This document shows positions 9,104-18,066 of a DNA stretch of 42,216 nucleotides, piece after piece. Both the position numbers and the translations under genes were made by a program. The notes beneath the pieces were generated by a model. It had not been told where the DNA came from. It saw nothing but the letters and a program-made list of their open reading frames with translations, and did no database searches. This DNA is from an uncultured Granulosicoccaceae bacterium (GTDB lineage Bacteria; Pseudomonadota; Gammaproteobacteria; CALCKW01), in NCBI GenBank assembly GCA_937965695.1, contig CALCKW010000050.1, positions 1 to 42,216 of the forward strand. The letters run 5' to 3'. The first letter of the stretch is position 1. Each line of letters opens with the position of its first letter.

Positions 9104-9921
9104 GCAGCGCTGAGTTCGATGTTTCAACCCGTCTCGGCAAGCCTTGGAAAAAACCCCCTTTTGTAAAGCGCTCTTGGTTGCGTTGGACATTGTTGCTGGG
9201 CTTTGTCATATACCTTATCGCCGCTTTTATGACCATCGATGTCAATTGGTCTCGCGTCTACGAGGGCCTTGAGCGCGGTAAGAAATTTATTCTCGCCTTC
9301 GCCTCTCCTGATTTTACATCACGTTCGACGGACATCTGGGAAGGCATGATTGAAAGCATCGTGATGACGGTCGCCGCGTCGGTGGTAGGTATCGCGATTT
9401 CTATTCCCATTGCACTGGGAGCCGCTCGCAATGTCGCTCCTTTGCCTGTCTATCTTATCTGCCGTGGCATTGTCGCAATCAGTCGCGCCTTGCAAGAAAT
9501 CATCGTCGCCATTTTGCTGGTCGCGATCTTTGGATTCGGTCCGCTGGCTGGCTTTTTGACACTGAGCTTTGCCACCATTGGCTTTTTATCAAAGCTGTTG
9601 GCAGAAGATATTGAAAGTATGGACAAAGTACAGGCCGAGGCCGTCAAAGCCTCCGGTGCCAAATGGACGCAGTGGATCAACTACGGTGTACAGCCGCAAG
9701 TCATGCCACGTCTGATTGGGTTATCCATATACCGCGTGGATATCAATTTTCGCGAAAGCGCCATTCTTGGTCTGGTGGGTGCTGGCGGTATTGGAGCTAC
9801 CTTAAATACGGCGTTTGATCGCTATGAATACGATACGGCGGCGGCGATCCTGTTGATCATCATCTTCTTTGTGATGACGCTGGAATACCTCTCCGGTATT
9901 ATCCGCGCGAGGGTCCAGTAA
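9100..9921 (+). CDS. phnE: Phosphonate-type ABC transporter permease (first)
   Basis: The 273-residue membrane protein is one of two PhnE permeases in this operon. An N-terminal cytoplasmic stretch is followed by a transmembrane segment at [18 protein letters not shown], then by several more hydrophobic helices typical of the BPD_transp_1 fold. The cytoplasmic EAA loop, which docks to PhnC, can be seen at [18 protein letters not shown] with [29 protein letters not shown] is the PhnE hallmark near the C terminus. It overlaps phnC by four bases and its stop overlaps the next start (TAATG). It probably forms a heterodimeric channel with the second permease. Confidence 0.92.
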   Translation: MSSAEFDVSTRLGKPWKKPPFVKRSWLRWTLLLGFVIYLIAAFMTIDVNWSRVYEGLERGKKFILAFASPDFTSRSTDIWEGMIESIVMTVAASVVGIAISIPIALGAARNVAPLPVYLICRGIVAISRALQEIIVAILLVAIFGFGPLAGFLTLSFATIGFLSKLLAEDIESMDKVQAEAVKASGAKWTQWINYGVQPQVMPRLIGLSIYRVDINFRESAILGLVGAGGIGATLNTAFDRYEYDTAAAILLIIIFFVMTLEYLSGIIRARVQ

Positions 9922-10736
9922 TGCCTACTCTCGACGTAGACGGTCTAAAGACATGGCAGCGACGGACCCAGCGTGAGAGTATCTGGCACTGGGTATTATG
10001 GCTAGTCGGAATCGCCGTATTTGCCTATTGCTGGCAAAAAATATCAAGCACAACGACTTGGTTTTTCGTTTGGGATGCACCACGTGTAGCTGAAGATATT
10101 TGGTCCCGCGCCACCCCCCCCAAGTGGGAATATATCAGCCAACTGGGCGGTCCCATTTGGGATACGCTCAATATTGCAACCTTGGGCACTATCATCGCGT
10201 TAATGCTAGCGATACCCGTGGCGTTTCTTGCAGCCCGCAACACAACGCCTTCCGCGCTATTTATTCGCCCTATTGCGTTGCTGATTATCGTGGCAACCCG
10301 CTCTATCAATTCGTTGATCTGGGCACTGCTGCTCATCGCCATCATTGGCCCTGGTGTATTTGCGGGAGTCATCGCTATCGCTATTCGCTCTATTGGTTTC
10401 TGCGCGAAGCTGCTCTACGAAGCCATCGAAGAAATCGACGAAACTCAGGTGGAGGCTATTGCTGCAACTGGCGCCTCTCGCTGGCAGATAATGGCTTACG
10501 GCATCGTGCCGCAAATCATGCCCGCACTGGCGGGTATTGCAGTTTTCCGCTGGGACATCAATATTCGCGAGTCCACGGTTCTGGGCCTAGTCGGCGCTGG
10601 TGGTATCGGCTTGCAGTTATCCTCATCACTCAACGTGTTGGCTTGGCCGCAAGTCTCTCTTATCCTCTTGGTGATCTTAGCGGCTGTTGTCATATCCGAG
10701 TGGGTTTCGGCCAAGGTTCGAGGCGCCATAATTTGA
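9921..10736 (+). CDS. phnE: Phosphonate-type ABC transporter permease (second)
   Basis: The 271-residue partner permease overlaps the preceding phnE stop by one base. Hydrophobic helices alternate with the EAA loop at EAIAATGASRWQIMAYGIVPQIMP and the PhnE signature [21 protein letters not shown]. It is clearly paralogous to the first permease in the second half but diverged in the first, which fits the two-permease PhnE1/E2 form known from several marine and soil bacteria. Two bases after its stop the HAD gene begins, so translation is probably coupled through the whole operon. Confidence 0.92.
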   Translation: MPTLDVDGLKTWQRRTQRESIWHWVLWLVGIAVFAYCWQKISSTTTWFFVWDAPRVAEDIWSRATPPKWEYISQLGGPIWDTLNIATLGTIIALMLAIPVAFLAARNTTPSALFIRPIALLIIVATRSINSLIWALLLIAIIGPGVFAGVIAIAIRSIGFCAKLLYEAIEEIDETQVEAIAATGASRWQIMAYGIVPQIMPALAGIAVFRWDINIRESTVLGLVGAGGIGLQLSSSLNVLAWPQVSLILLVILAAVVISEWVSAKVRGAII

Positions 10737-10738
10737 AC

Positions 10739-11626
10739 ATGCAAGAAGCCTTTGCGGCCTATGAGGCTGTGCGGCATCGGCTACCAGAACTGGGCAGCAA
10801 AGGGGCTTGTCGACACGTGCCGAACCTCGACGCAATCGCTGATGAAACAGATGTTTTTCTGCTAGACGCCTTTGGTGTACTCAATATCGGAGACTCCGCG
10901 ATAGCGGGCGTTCCAGAGCGTGTCGCCGGTTTGCAAAAAGCGGGCAAGCGCGTGTTGATTGTGTCCAACGCTGCAGGGTTTCCCCATGCCAAGCTCATGG
11001 AGAAATACCGACGCTTAGGCTACAACTTTGCCCCTGAAGACGTCATCACAAGCCGCAAAGCCACCCTGCACGCTTTACAATCTGAGCCCGCCTATCACTG
11101 GGGACTGATGGCAACAGAGAGTTTAGGACGCGCTGACATCGAAGACCTCAACGCCACGTACCTTGCTGAGGATCGCGCAGTCTACGACGCAGTAGATGCG
11201 TTCCTGTTGGTCGGCAGTGCCGCGTGGACAGACGAACGGCAAGCGTTGCTGGAGGCCTCGCTACTGCACAATCCTCGCCCTGTTTTTATTGGCAACCCCG
11301 ATATAGTAGCGCCTCGCGAAGGCGGCTTCTCGACTGAACCAGGAGCTTATGCGCACCGAATGGCCGACCGAACCGGAGTTTCGCCACAGTTTTTTGGTAA
11401 GCCATTCCGCCACATTTTTGATCTAGCTTTTGCACAGGCAAAAAACCCGGACCTTCAACGTACAGTGATGGTGGGCGACAGTCTGCACACGGACATCCTC
11501 GGTGGACAAGTGGCCGGTGTAAAAACCGCTTTGATCGCAGGTTTTGGTTTTTTTGCAGGCCATGATGTGATGGCACCCATTGCGCAATCAGGCATCTACC
11601 CTGACTTCATTCTGGAACGCCCTTAA
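10739..11626 (+). CDS. HAD superfamily class IIA hydrolase, last gene of the phn-type operon
   Basis: The 295-residue protein starts at the ATG two bases after phnE; a longer upstream open frame overlaps phnE and is not real. HAD motifs are in order: motif I LLDAFGVLN (Asp43), motif II VSN (Ser76), motif III GKP (Lys222) and motif IV MVGDSLHTDI (Asp248, Asp253). The class IIA cap lies between motifs II and III. The residue two after the nucleophile Asp43 is Phe45 instead of the acid/base Asp of ordinary HAD phosphatases; relatives of this subfamily often have Trp there. Being last in a phosphorus-uptake operon, it likely acts on the imported compound. Whether it cleaves a C-O-P or C-P bond is open. 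Confidence 0.85.
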   Translation: MQEAFAAYEAVRHRLPELGSKGACRHVPNLDAIADETDVFLLDAFGVLNIGDSAIAGVPERVAGLQKAGKRVLIVSNAAGFPHAKLMEKYRRLGYNFAPEDVITSRKATLHALQSEPAYHWGLMATESLGRADIEDLNATYLAEDRAVYDAVDAFLLVGSAAWTDERQALLEASLLHNPRPVFIGNPDIVAPREGGFSTEPGAYAHRMADRTGVSPQFFGKPFRHIFDLAFAQAKNPDLQRTVMVGDSLHTDILGGQVAGVKTALIAGFGFFAGHDVMAPIAQSGIYPDFILERP

Positions 11627-11659
11627 TCCGAACTCGGCTCCTTGGGCATTGCAGATATT

Positions 11660-12196
11660 TTATTTGTATTGATGAACCTGACAATTGTTCAGCATAAAAC
11701 CAATGATTTCCTGAAACGCATTGCCGTGGCCGACAATCGCCAACTGCTCGTCATCAAACTCGTTTAAATTCGCAACAAAGTTTGCTATTCGGGCTTGAAA
11801 GAGGTGAATCGGTTCTTCAGTCACTTCACTATCCGAATGATCACCCGCGTGCCACCACCGGTTCGGCAAATGATCAAAGGCGAGCTTCGGAAAATCTAAG
11901 CTCAGTTCTTCAGGAGGTCGACCCACGTCACCGCTGAACAGGAGTAGCTCATGGTGGCCATGCCGAACCTCAATGGGAGCAATGCCATCAAAAATTGTTT
12001 GCGCGGTTTGCAAAGCCCTTGTTAACGGCGATGAAATGACCCGAGTAATTCCCAGATCGGCGATAGTCTCACGGGCTTTTTTTGCTTGTTCAAAACCTAA
12101 TGTCGTCAACGGCGCATCAAAGATAAGCGGGTCGGCTTCGCCTTGAAACGCTGCGTTAAACTCGGACTGTCCGTGTCGTATAAAAAAGATAGTCAT
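11660..12196 (-). CDS. Histidine phosphatase family protein (phosphoglycerate mutase-like)
   Basis: The 178-residue protein has the catalytic RHG motif at the N terminus (MTIFFIRHGQSEFN, His8), LTTLGFEQAKKA, SSPLTRALQTA, which is the usual second phosphate-pocket region, and the second catalytic histidine in IVGHGNAF near residue 158. Such enzymes transfer phosphate through a phosphohistidine; substrates range from phosphohistidine proteins (SixA) to sugar phosphates and nucleotides. It is convergent with the phn/HAD operon, ending 33 bases from it, so a role in the same phosphorus metabolism is possible but not shown. Length is short but complete. Confidence 0.88.
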   Translation of the reverse strand: MTIFFIRHGQSEFNAAFQGEADPLIFDAPLTTLGFEQAKKARETIADLGITRVISSPLTRALQTAQTIFDGIAPIEVRHGHHELLLFSGDVGRPPEELSLDFPKLAFDHLPNRWWHAGDHSDSEVTEEPIHLFQARIANFVANLNEFDDEQLAIVGHGNAFQEIIGFMLNNCQVHQYK

Positions 12197-12360
12197 GCAA
12201 CTCAGGCTACACGTAGCCTTCTAACAAGCCAACCCATTTTTATAACAGCGTCATTCAAACGTCCCCAACTACCCATCACTTTCAAGTTAGTATCTAAAGT
12301 ACCTAGACTGACATTAAGCACTATGAATTACGCTGATCTAGTAACAAAACAGTACCTGCG

Positions 12361-13494
12361 GTGACTGCCTCTGCTGCAGTCGGATGGCGCACCATCATTG
12401 CTTCGTCCTCGATGATGTCTTTGGCATTGCTCGGTGACGCACTGCTTTATGCGGTCCTTCCTCTGTATGCAGAGAGCTTTGGGCTTACCCTACCTTGGGT
12501 TGGCATTATGTTATCCGCCAATCGTATCGTCCGGGTTTTTGCCTACGGTGTCATCACACGCTTGACGCATAGCCTAGGTGTGAGGCGTATGTGTATCGGC
12601 GCTGCTTTTTTGGCAACATTCTCAACAGCTCTATATGGCTTTGGCCAAGGGCCAGTTATTATTTTGGCCGCACGCATCATGTGGGGTTTGACCTACGCGA
12701 CGCTTGTGTTGGCGACGCTCTCCTACGCGGTAGAGTATCGTGAAAGTGCTGGTACCCGTATTGGTGTGGGTCAGGCAATACAACGGGTTGGGCCGATAAT
12801 AGCCCTATTCTTCGGGGCATGGCTTGTGGGCCAAACTAACCCGAATACCGTGTTCATTATCTTGGCGATTCCAACTGCGCTAGCGATTCCCCTAGCCTTT
12901 TCTCTACCGAGCGATGCCACCGCAAAGCCCAAAACAAGCAGACCTGTATCACTGACGCGGCCAAAGCCTATTGATGTGCTCTTCTTTCTTCAGGGATACG
13001 GTGTGGACGGTGTATTTGCTGTCTCTATCACTTTAATTTTTGCACGCGATTCGACGTTGCCTGAAGCGGTGATGAGTGGTGGTGCGCTCTTGGCGATGCG
13101 ACACTTCGGTGAAGCACTAGCGGCGCCGCTATTCGGATGGATTGCCGATCGTTGCGGAGCCCGTCGATTATTCGTCTTATCAGTGGTGATGACAATGCTG
13201 GGTTTTGTCGGCGTTATGGTCGGCTTGACCATTTTTGGTGCGCTTATTATGTTGCTTTTTCGAGGCGCGCTCGCATCACTGGGCCCAACAGTGATCTCTC
13301 AATCGGTTAATACAGGTGAGGACGTGATGGCTCCGCTTGCACGTATGCAGACTTGGCGAGACATCGGAGCCTCAGCCGGCCCACTGGTCACTGGATTTTT
13401 ACTCACGGTCTTATCGGCGGAGATACAACACGGCATAGTCGCCGTTGCACTAGCAGCCGGACTTGTCTATTGGTTAATCTATAACAAAGATTGA
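12361..13494 (+). CDS. Major facilitator superfamily transporter
   Basis: The 377-residue integral membrane protein is shown by about twelve hydrophobic segments, divided by a cytoplasmic loop rich in polar residues at about 180-200 (PSDATAKPKTSRPVSLTRPKP). The first loop contains NRIVRVFAYGVITRLTHSLGVRRM, an MFS motif A-like basic loop; the second half repeats it as FGWIADRCGARRLF. Start is GTG at 12361. The protein belongs to the drug/sugar efflux-like MFS branch, but no substrate can be inferred. It is divergent from the histidine phosphatase and convergent with the next oxidoreductase (5-base gap). Confidence 0.87.
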   Translation: MTASAAVGWRTIIASSSMMSLALLGDALLYAVLPLYAESFGLTLPWVGIMLSANRIVRVFAYGVITRLTHSLGVRRMCIGAAFLATFSTALYGFGQGPVIILAARIMWGLTYATLVLATLSYAVEYRESAGTRIGVGQAIQRVGPIIALFFGAWLVGQTNPNTVFIILAIPTALAIPLAFSLPSDATAKPKTSRPVSLTRPKPIDVLFFLQGYGVDGVFAVSITLIFARDSTLPEAVMSGGALLAMRHFGEALAAPLFGWIADRCGARRLFVLSVVMTMLGFVGVMVGLTIFGALIMLLFRGALASLGPTVISQSVNTGEDVMAPLARMQTWRDIGASAGPLVTGFLLTVLSAEIQHGIVAVALAAGLVYWLIYNKD

Positions 13495-13499
13495 GACAC

Positions 13500-14507
13500 T
13501 CAACCATGTCGATCCGCGGGAAATCTTACACCCGTTTGCTCTCTAATCTCATCAAGAATTACCATTACTTTCTCAGAGAGTTCGAGGGTATTTATAGGTG
13601 ATTTCTTAAGCCCCGATGAAATACACCGCCCTAAATGTTGCGCAAGGTAAAGAAGATCGTTGTCATCCTGTTGAGCTGAAATATCTGTCACGGACCCTGA
13701 GTTATCTACAAACTTTAAACCGGCGATCGTCGAAATATTATCAAACACGAGCGTACCTTGCTCTCCTTGAATCTCGCTGCTGTTGCCAGAGGCGCTGACT
13801 TTAGAATGCATAATGCTCACGTGAAAATCAGGATACTTCAGAATTACTGTGCCGGCCGCATCGACACCCGATTCTAGCAAGTCTGCATAAGCGTGAATCT
13901 GTTGCGGTGAATCAAAAAGTTGAACAAAGGGATAGAGACAATAAACCCCAAGATCCATCACAGACCCGTTTGAAAACGCCGTGTTAAAGGTATTGGGATT
14001 GTCGCCACGCAAATAATCTTGGTATCGACTAGACACTTTTGAGAACGTCGCGGTGCATTGTCGAATTCTTCCGACTCTCGGCAAATTTTCTACAAGCTGT
14101 GTGAAATTTGGACACAAGAGCGACTTCATACCATCCATGAGAAACACGTTTTTGTCATTGGCCAACGCCATCAATGAATGCAGCTCTCTCGCGTTCGACG
14201 TCATCGGTTTCTCAACGACGACCGTTTTACCCGCATTAATACAAGCAGTTGCTTGAGAGAAGTGGATGGCATTAGGCGATGCGATGTACACAACATCCAC
14301 CTTGTCGTCGCTCAGCATATCGTCCATATTTTCAAAAACGACGACACTTATTGCATAGCCGTTAGCGTCTCGAAAGTTAATCCCTGATAGAGCGTTTCTG
14401 GAAAGAATGGCATGCAGGCGAAAATAACCCGAGCGCACTGCAGCATCGATGAACTTGGGTACGATGAAATTAGTGCCGACAACCGCTAAATTCAATTTAT
14501 TCGTCAT
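13500..14507 (-). CDS. Gfo/Idh/MocA family oxidoreductase
   Basis: The likely start is the internal Met at 14507 (MTNKLNLAVVGTN), because the Rossmann strand begins immediately there; a 16-codon extension to 14555 is possible. The 335-residue protein has an N-terminal NAD(P)-binding domain with VVGTNFIVPKF (degenerate GxGxxG), VDVVYIASPNAIH and the family motif VVEKPMT, where Lys is catalytic or cofactor-binding. The C-terminal alpha/beta domain includes GSVMDLGVYCLYPFVQLF, the region of the family's catalytic D-x-G-x-Y/H. Members oxidise sugars, inositols or related alcohols. The substrate is unknown and no sugar genes flank it. Confidence 0.87.
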   Translation of the reverse strand: MTNKLNLAVVGTNFIVPKFIDAAVRSGYFRLHAILSRNALSGINFRDANGYAISVVVFENMDDMLSDDKVDVVYIASPNAIHFSQATACINAGKTVVVEKPMTSNARELHSLMALANDKNVFLMDGMKSLLCPNFTQLVENLPRVGRIRQCTATFSKVSSRYQDYLRGDNPNTFNTAFSNGSVMDLGVYCLYPFVQLFDSPQQIHAYADLLESGVDAAGTVILKYPDFHVSIMHSKVSASGNSSEIQGEQGTLVFDNISTIAGLKFVDNSGSVTDISAQQDDNDLLYLAQHLGRCISSGLKKSPINTLELSEKVMVILDEIREQTGVRFPADRHG

Positions 14508-14707
14508 TGTACGCTCTAGAAAATCCAGCCGAATACAGCCATTGACCGAGAACATTTAGATTACAGGGTCACTTGAAAGCAAGCAAAACGATTCTTCAAG
14601 CGCTGGCGCTGATCTACAGCATTTTAAAGAGTAATAGTGTAGCCTTAAGCCTAGTTTTCGTATCACTGCTTCGGAACCATAAACCCCGCACTCACTCTAA
14701 ACTAGCC

Positions 14708-15376
14708 ATGATTACCCTTAAAAACGTTCACCTCGCCTATACCGCCGCCGGTCGATCAATACCCGTTTTATCGGGTGCATCTCTCAGTGTTGCTCAAGGC
14801 GAAAGTGTTGCCATCATCGGCCCCTCTGGTTCGGGTAAAACATCGTTGCTACTGGTATTAACCGGCTTAGAAACACCGGACAGTGGCTCCGTCGTCTTCG
14901 ATGATGTTGATCTACACACCCAATCCAAGGATGCCCGTGCGGATTTTCGCCGCGACAAAATTGGTATCGTGTTTCAGAACTTTCATCTCATTCCAAGTCT
15001 CACAGCCCGAGAAAACGTCGCCTTGCCTTTGGATATTGCAGGTGGCGAGGACGCTCGGGGTCGCGCGGCTGACCAGCTCGAGCGCGTTGGTCTCGGGCAT
15101 CGGGTAGACCACTACCCCAACGCGATGTCTGGCGGTGAGCGACAGCGCGTCGCGCTTGCTCGAGCGTTGATACATCAGCCGTCGCTGGTAGTAGCCGATG
15201 AGCCAACAGGCAATCTCGACAACCAAACCGGCGATGCAGTGGCGGATCTGTTGTTTGAACTTAACCAGAAAAATAACGCTTCGCTAATATTAGTCACCCA
15301 TGACCCAGCGCTCGCTGCTCGTTGTCAGCGCCAGGTGCGCCTTCACGAGGGGCAACTCAAACCGGTGGATGCATGA
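14708..15376 (+). CDS. ABC transporter ATP-binding protein, LolD/YbbA type
   Basis: Translation from MITLKNVHLAY at 14708 gives 222 residues, the normal length of the LolD/MacB/FtsE group; an upstream 45-codon extension carries no family features. Walker A is GPSGSGKTS, the Q-loop VFQNFHLIPSLTARENV is typical of the LolD group, followed by MSGGERQRVALARAL and Walker B VVADEPTGNLD. The H-loop is VTHD. The gene ends nine bases before the FtsX-type permease, with which it must form an ATPase-permease complex that acts on periplasmic or outer-leaflet substrates (mechanotransmission), as for YbbA-YbbP. The exact substrate is unknown. Confidence 0.92.
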   Translation: MITLKNVHLAYTAAGRSIPVLSGASLSVAQGESVAIIGPSGSGKTSLLLVLTGLETPDSGSVVFDDVDLHTQSKDARADFRRDKIGIVFQNFHLIPSLTARENVALPLDIAGGEDARGRAADQLERVGLGHRVDHYPNAMSGGERQRVALARALIHQPSLVVADEPTGNLDNQTGDAVADLLFELNQKNNASLILVTHDPALAARCQRQVRLHEGQLKPVDA

Positions 15377-15385
15377 CGAGACAAG

Positions 15386-17974
15386 TTGTTTAACATGTTC
15401 CGGTTTCTTCTAAGGGATCTTGTCGGCCACAAGGGTTCGCGCTCGTTGCATCTGCTCGCCACCAGTTTGTTTCTGGGTGTGTTTTTGATATCGGCTTGCA
15501 CTGGTTTATTAGCACTAGTGCGAGATGGGATCGCCAGCGAAGAGCGCCAGTTGTTCGGCGGTGATATAGAGCTAGAAGCTCGACAACCACTCAGCGAAGC
15601 AGCAATTGACTGGATAGAGTCTCGTGGCACTGTGTCTCGCTTAATAGAATTTCGTACCATGCTGGGCACGCATGACGATGAATTCACTGTTATTGAATTG
15701 CAAAGTGTGGATGAGCACTATCCGCTGTACGGCACAGTTAGCTTCAAACCTGCCATGACCCTCTCCCAAGCGACCGACAATTTGGGGGCCGCTATTGACC
15801 CGGCCCTTGCTTTTGATCTGGGGCTCAAAGTCGGTGACACAGTCACAATCGGCAATACCACGGTGACGGTGCGAGCGATTATTCAAGGACAACCCGATCG
15901 ATCATTCGCGGCAGATGTCAGTGGTCCTCCCGTACTGGTCTCCGAGCAAACACTCGATGCAACGGGTTTAATCGTACCAACCAGCCGAGTGGAATATGAG
16001 TACCGTGTGCGACTTAATGGAGCGGGCATCAATACTGATGCAGGTGTTTTTGGCGACACCAAAAACTTTCTCAATGAATGGCGCGCGGCATTCCCTGCAA
16101 ATACAGCCGAACTGAACACCGTTGAAGATCGCAACGACCGCGTGTCAGAGAGATTGAACGAAGTGGCTGCCGTGTTGCTGCTCATCGCTGTGGCAACCTT
16201 ATTAGTGGGTGGTCTAGGTGTTGCCAATGGCGTCGCCGCTTGGATGCAATCGCGACGCGCAGACCTAGCCACCCTATCAGCTATAGGTGCACGAGACCGC
16301 TGGCGTGCGACGATCATGGTCAGCGAAATCCTCGTGGTTTCATTACTCAGCAGTTTGATTGCAGCACTGATCGGGGCGGCCATCGCGTTTGCAATTTCAC
16401 GCAGCTTAAGCAGCGGACTGCCAGTGGCAACCACACCTGCCCTGCTTTTTTGGCCCACGCTGGTATCGATGGCTTTTGGCACTCTGGCGGCACTGGCGTT
16501 TGCAGCCCCTAACCTTGCGCGATGTCTGTCTGCAGAGCCAGCCGAGCTGTTGCGCGGCGACACTGAAACCGACAGCAGACCAGTGTTGTCACTGCGCGCA
16601 AAACTCGTCTGCACAGCCATGGTAATAGCCGCAGCATTGGCACTCGTTGCACTAGTGCCCGACAGAATTATCGGCATCGGATTTGTAGTTTCGATGATTT
16701 TGCTTTATGCGGCACTTTCCGGACTGGTTGTGTTCATTCGACGTATCGCGAAGCAAGTCGTGCAGTCGGGCAAGCTGGATAAACGTTTTGCAGCGCGCCG
16801 TGCTCTGGCAGGCATGAACCAACCAGGCTCTCCGCTGCGACCGCTGTTACTGTCGCTGGGCATTGCGACGACACTGCTGGTGGCAGCCACCATTGTCATT
16901 GTTGCGATGCTACGACTACTCGACAGCACCGTGCCCTCGCGCGCGCCAAGCCTTGCCTTTTATGACATCCAAAAACCGGACATCGAGGCGTTTGAAAACG
17001 TCGTACTGAATGCACCAGCGGTGACTGATGTGCAAACGGTACCGCTGGTGTTAGGCCGACTCATCCAAGTGAACGGTGTAGCTCTGTCCTCGCGAGATGA
17101 TGCCAGTGAGGCCTTGGAAGCCAACGATGAACACAAGCTCAGTTATCGTGCAGAACGCGTCGACAACATCCGTGCGAGCTCTGGCGAATTGTGGCCACGT
17201 GACTATCAAGGACCACCACTGGTTGCGATGGAAGACCGCGAAGCCGGACAAATTGGTGTAAAAGTTGGCGACACGCTGACATTTTCTATCCTGGGCGAAA
17301 CGCTCGAGGCGGAACTTGTCGCCATTTACGCCCAAGGGAACTTTGAAACAAGATTCTGGTTTGAAGCCTTGTTCAGCCCTGGTGTGTTAGATAACTTCAT
17401 CACACGCTATGTCGGTATTGCTTTTCAAGACGACACAGCACCCAATGCCAAGCCATCGAATGACAACACTGACATACCCTTAGATATCGCAGCAGCTAAC
17501 GCCATATCAACCGAATTCCCAGCGGTGGTAACCATTCGTACTTCACGCGGTCTGGATGCTGCCAAACGTATACTCAATGCTGCGGCATTGGCGGTATCAC
17601 TGGTGGCTTTAACCAGCTTGCTTGCAAGCTTACTTGTGCTGGCAAGTGTCGTTGCCGCTAACCGTCAACGACAACTACAAGAAGCTGCAATTCTCCATGC
17701 CATAGGCAGCCGGCATCGCAGCTTGATGCAAGCACTGGGTATTGAGTACTTGTTGCTGGGTGTAGTCGTTGCCGTGTTTGCCACTGTTATCGGCGGTGTT
17801 CTGGGCACGATGGTCGCAACGCTTTGGCTTGAACTACCCGTGGGAATAGTTACTTGGCTCAGTGGCGCTGCCGTTGCAGTCGCTATTGCGGGCTTGTGTT
17901 TAACCGCCGGTGCGATTTGGGTCGCACGCTCACTGTCGGTGTCTCCCGCAAAATTGTTGCGTGAAGTGGTTTGA
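15386..17974 (+). CDS. FtsX-type ABC permease, large YbbP-like protein
   Basis: The 862-residue permease has an N-terminal transmembrane helix (LHLLATSLFLGVFLISACTGLLAL), a large periplasmic domain, a first FtsX domain of three helices near 255-365, two extra central helices near 405-450, a second periplasmic domain, and a C-terminal FtsX domain near 735-855. This ten-helix double-FtsX layout is that of YbbP. The start may be TTG at 15386 or ATG at 15395 (MFRFLLRDL), three codons in; neither has a strong ribosome site. It follows its ATPase by nine bases. Unlike in enterobacteria, no tesA-like lipase gene is next to the pair. Confidence 0.9.
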   Translation: MFNMFRFLLRDLVGHKGSRSLHLLATSLFLGVFLISACTGLLALVRDGIASEERQLFGGDIELEARQPLSEAAIDWIESRGTVSRLIEFRTMLGTHDDEFTVIELQSVDEHYPLYGTVSFKPAMTLSQATDNLGAAIDPALAFDLGLKVGDTVTIGNTTVTVRAIIQGQPDRSFAADVSGPPVLVSEQTLDATGLIVPTSRVEYEYRVRLNGAGINTDAGVFGDTKNFLNEWRAAFPANTAELNTVEDRNDRVSERLNEVAAVLLLIAVATLLVGGLGVANGVAAWMQSRRADLATLSAIGARDRWRATIMVSEILVVSLLSSLIAALIGAAIAFAISRSLSSGLPVATTPALLFWPTLVSMAFGTLAALAFAAPNLARCLSAEPAELLRGDTETDSRPVLSLRAKLVCTAMVIAAALALVALVPDRIIGIGFVVSMILLYAALSGLVVFIRRIAKQVVQSGKLDKRFAARRALAGMNQPGSPLRPLLLSLGIATTLLVAATIVIVAMLRLLDSTVPSRAPSLAFYDIQKPDIEAFENVVLNAPAVTDVQTVPLVLGRLIQVNGVALSSRDDASEALEANDEHKLSYRAERVDNIRASSGELWPRDYQGPPLVAMEDREAGQIGVKVGDTLTFSILGETLEAELVAIYAQGNFETRFWFEALFSPGVLDNFITRYVGIAFQDDTAPNAKPSNDNTDIPLDIAAANAISTEFPAVVTIRTSRGLDAAKRILNAAALAVSLVALTSLLASLLVLASVVAANRQRQLQEAAILHAIGSRHRSLMQALGIEYLLLGVVVAVFATVIGGVLGTMVATLWLELPVGIVTWLSGAAVAVAIAGLCLTAGAIWVARSLSVSPAKLLREVV

Positions 17975-18066
17975 CCAAAGCCGCGCAACTCGTCTCTGTC
18001 TGCTTAGCCTTTCGAAGTACTTACACTGAGTGCTGCATCAACTGCACCAGGCGTTTTGTATAAAAA

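Noticed and set aside
10100..10738. A long plus-strand open frame running through phnE into the HAD gene
   Set aside because: It overlaps the well-supported second phnE gene in another frame; the HAD protein proper starts at 10739, where its family features begin.
15883..16677. Long minus-strand open frame of 264 codons inside the permease gene
   Set aside because: It is antisense to a well-supported FtsX-type gene with matching membrane pattern; the frame lacks any family motif.
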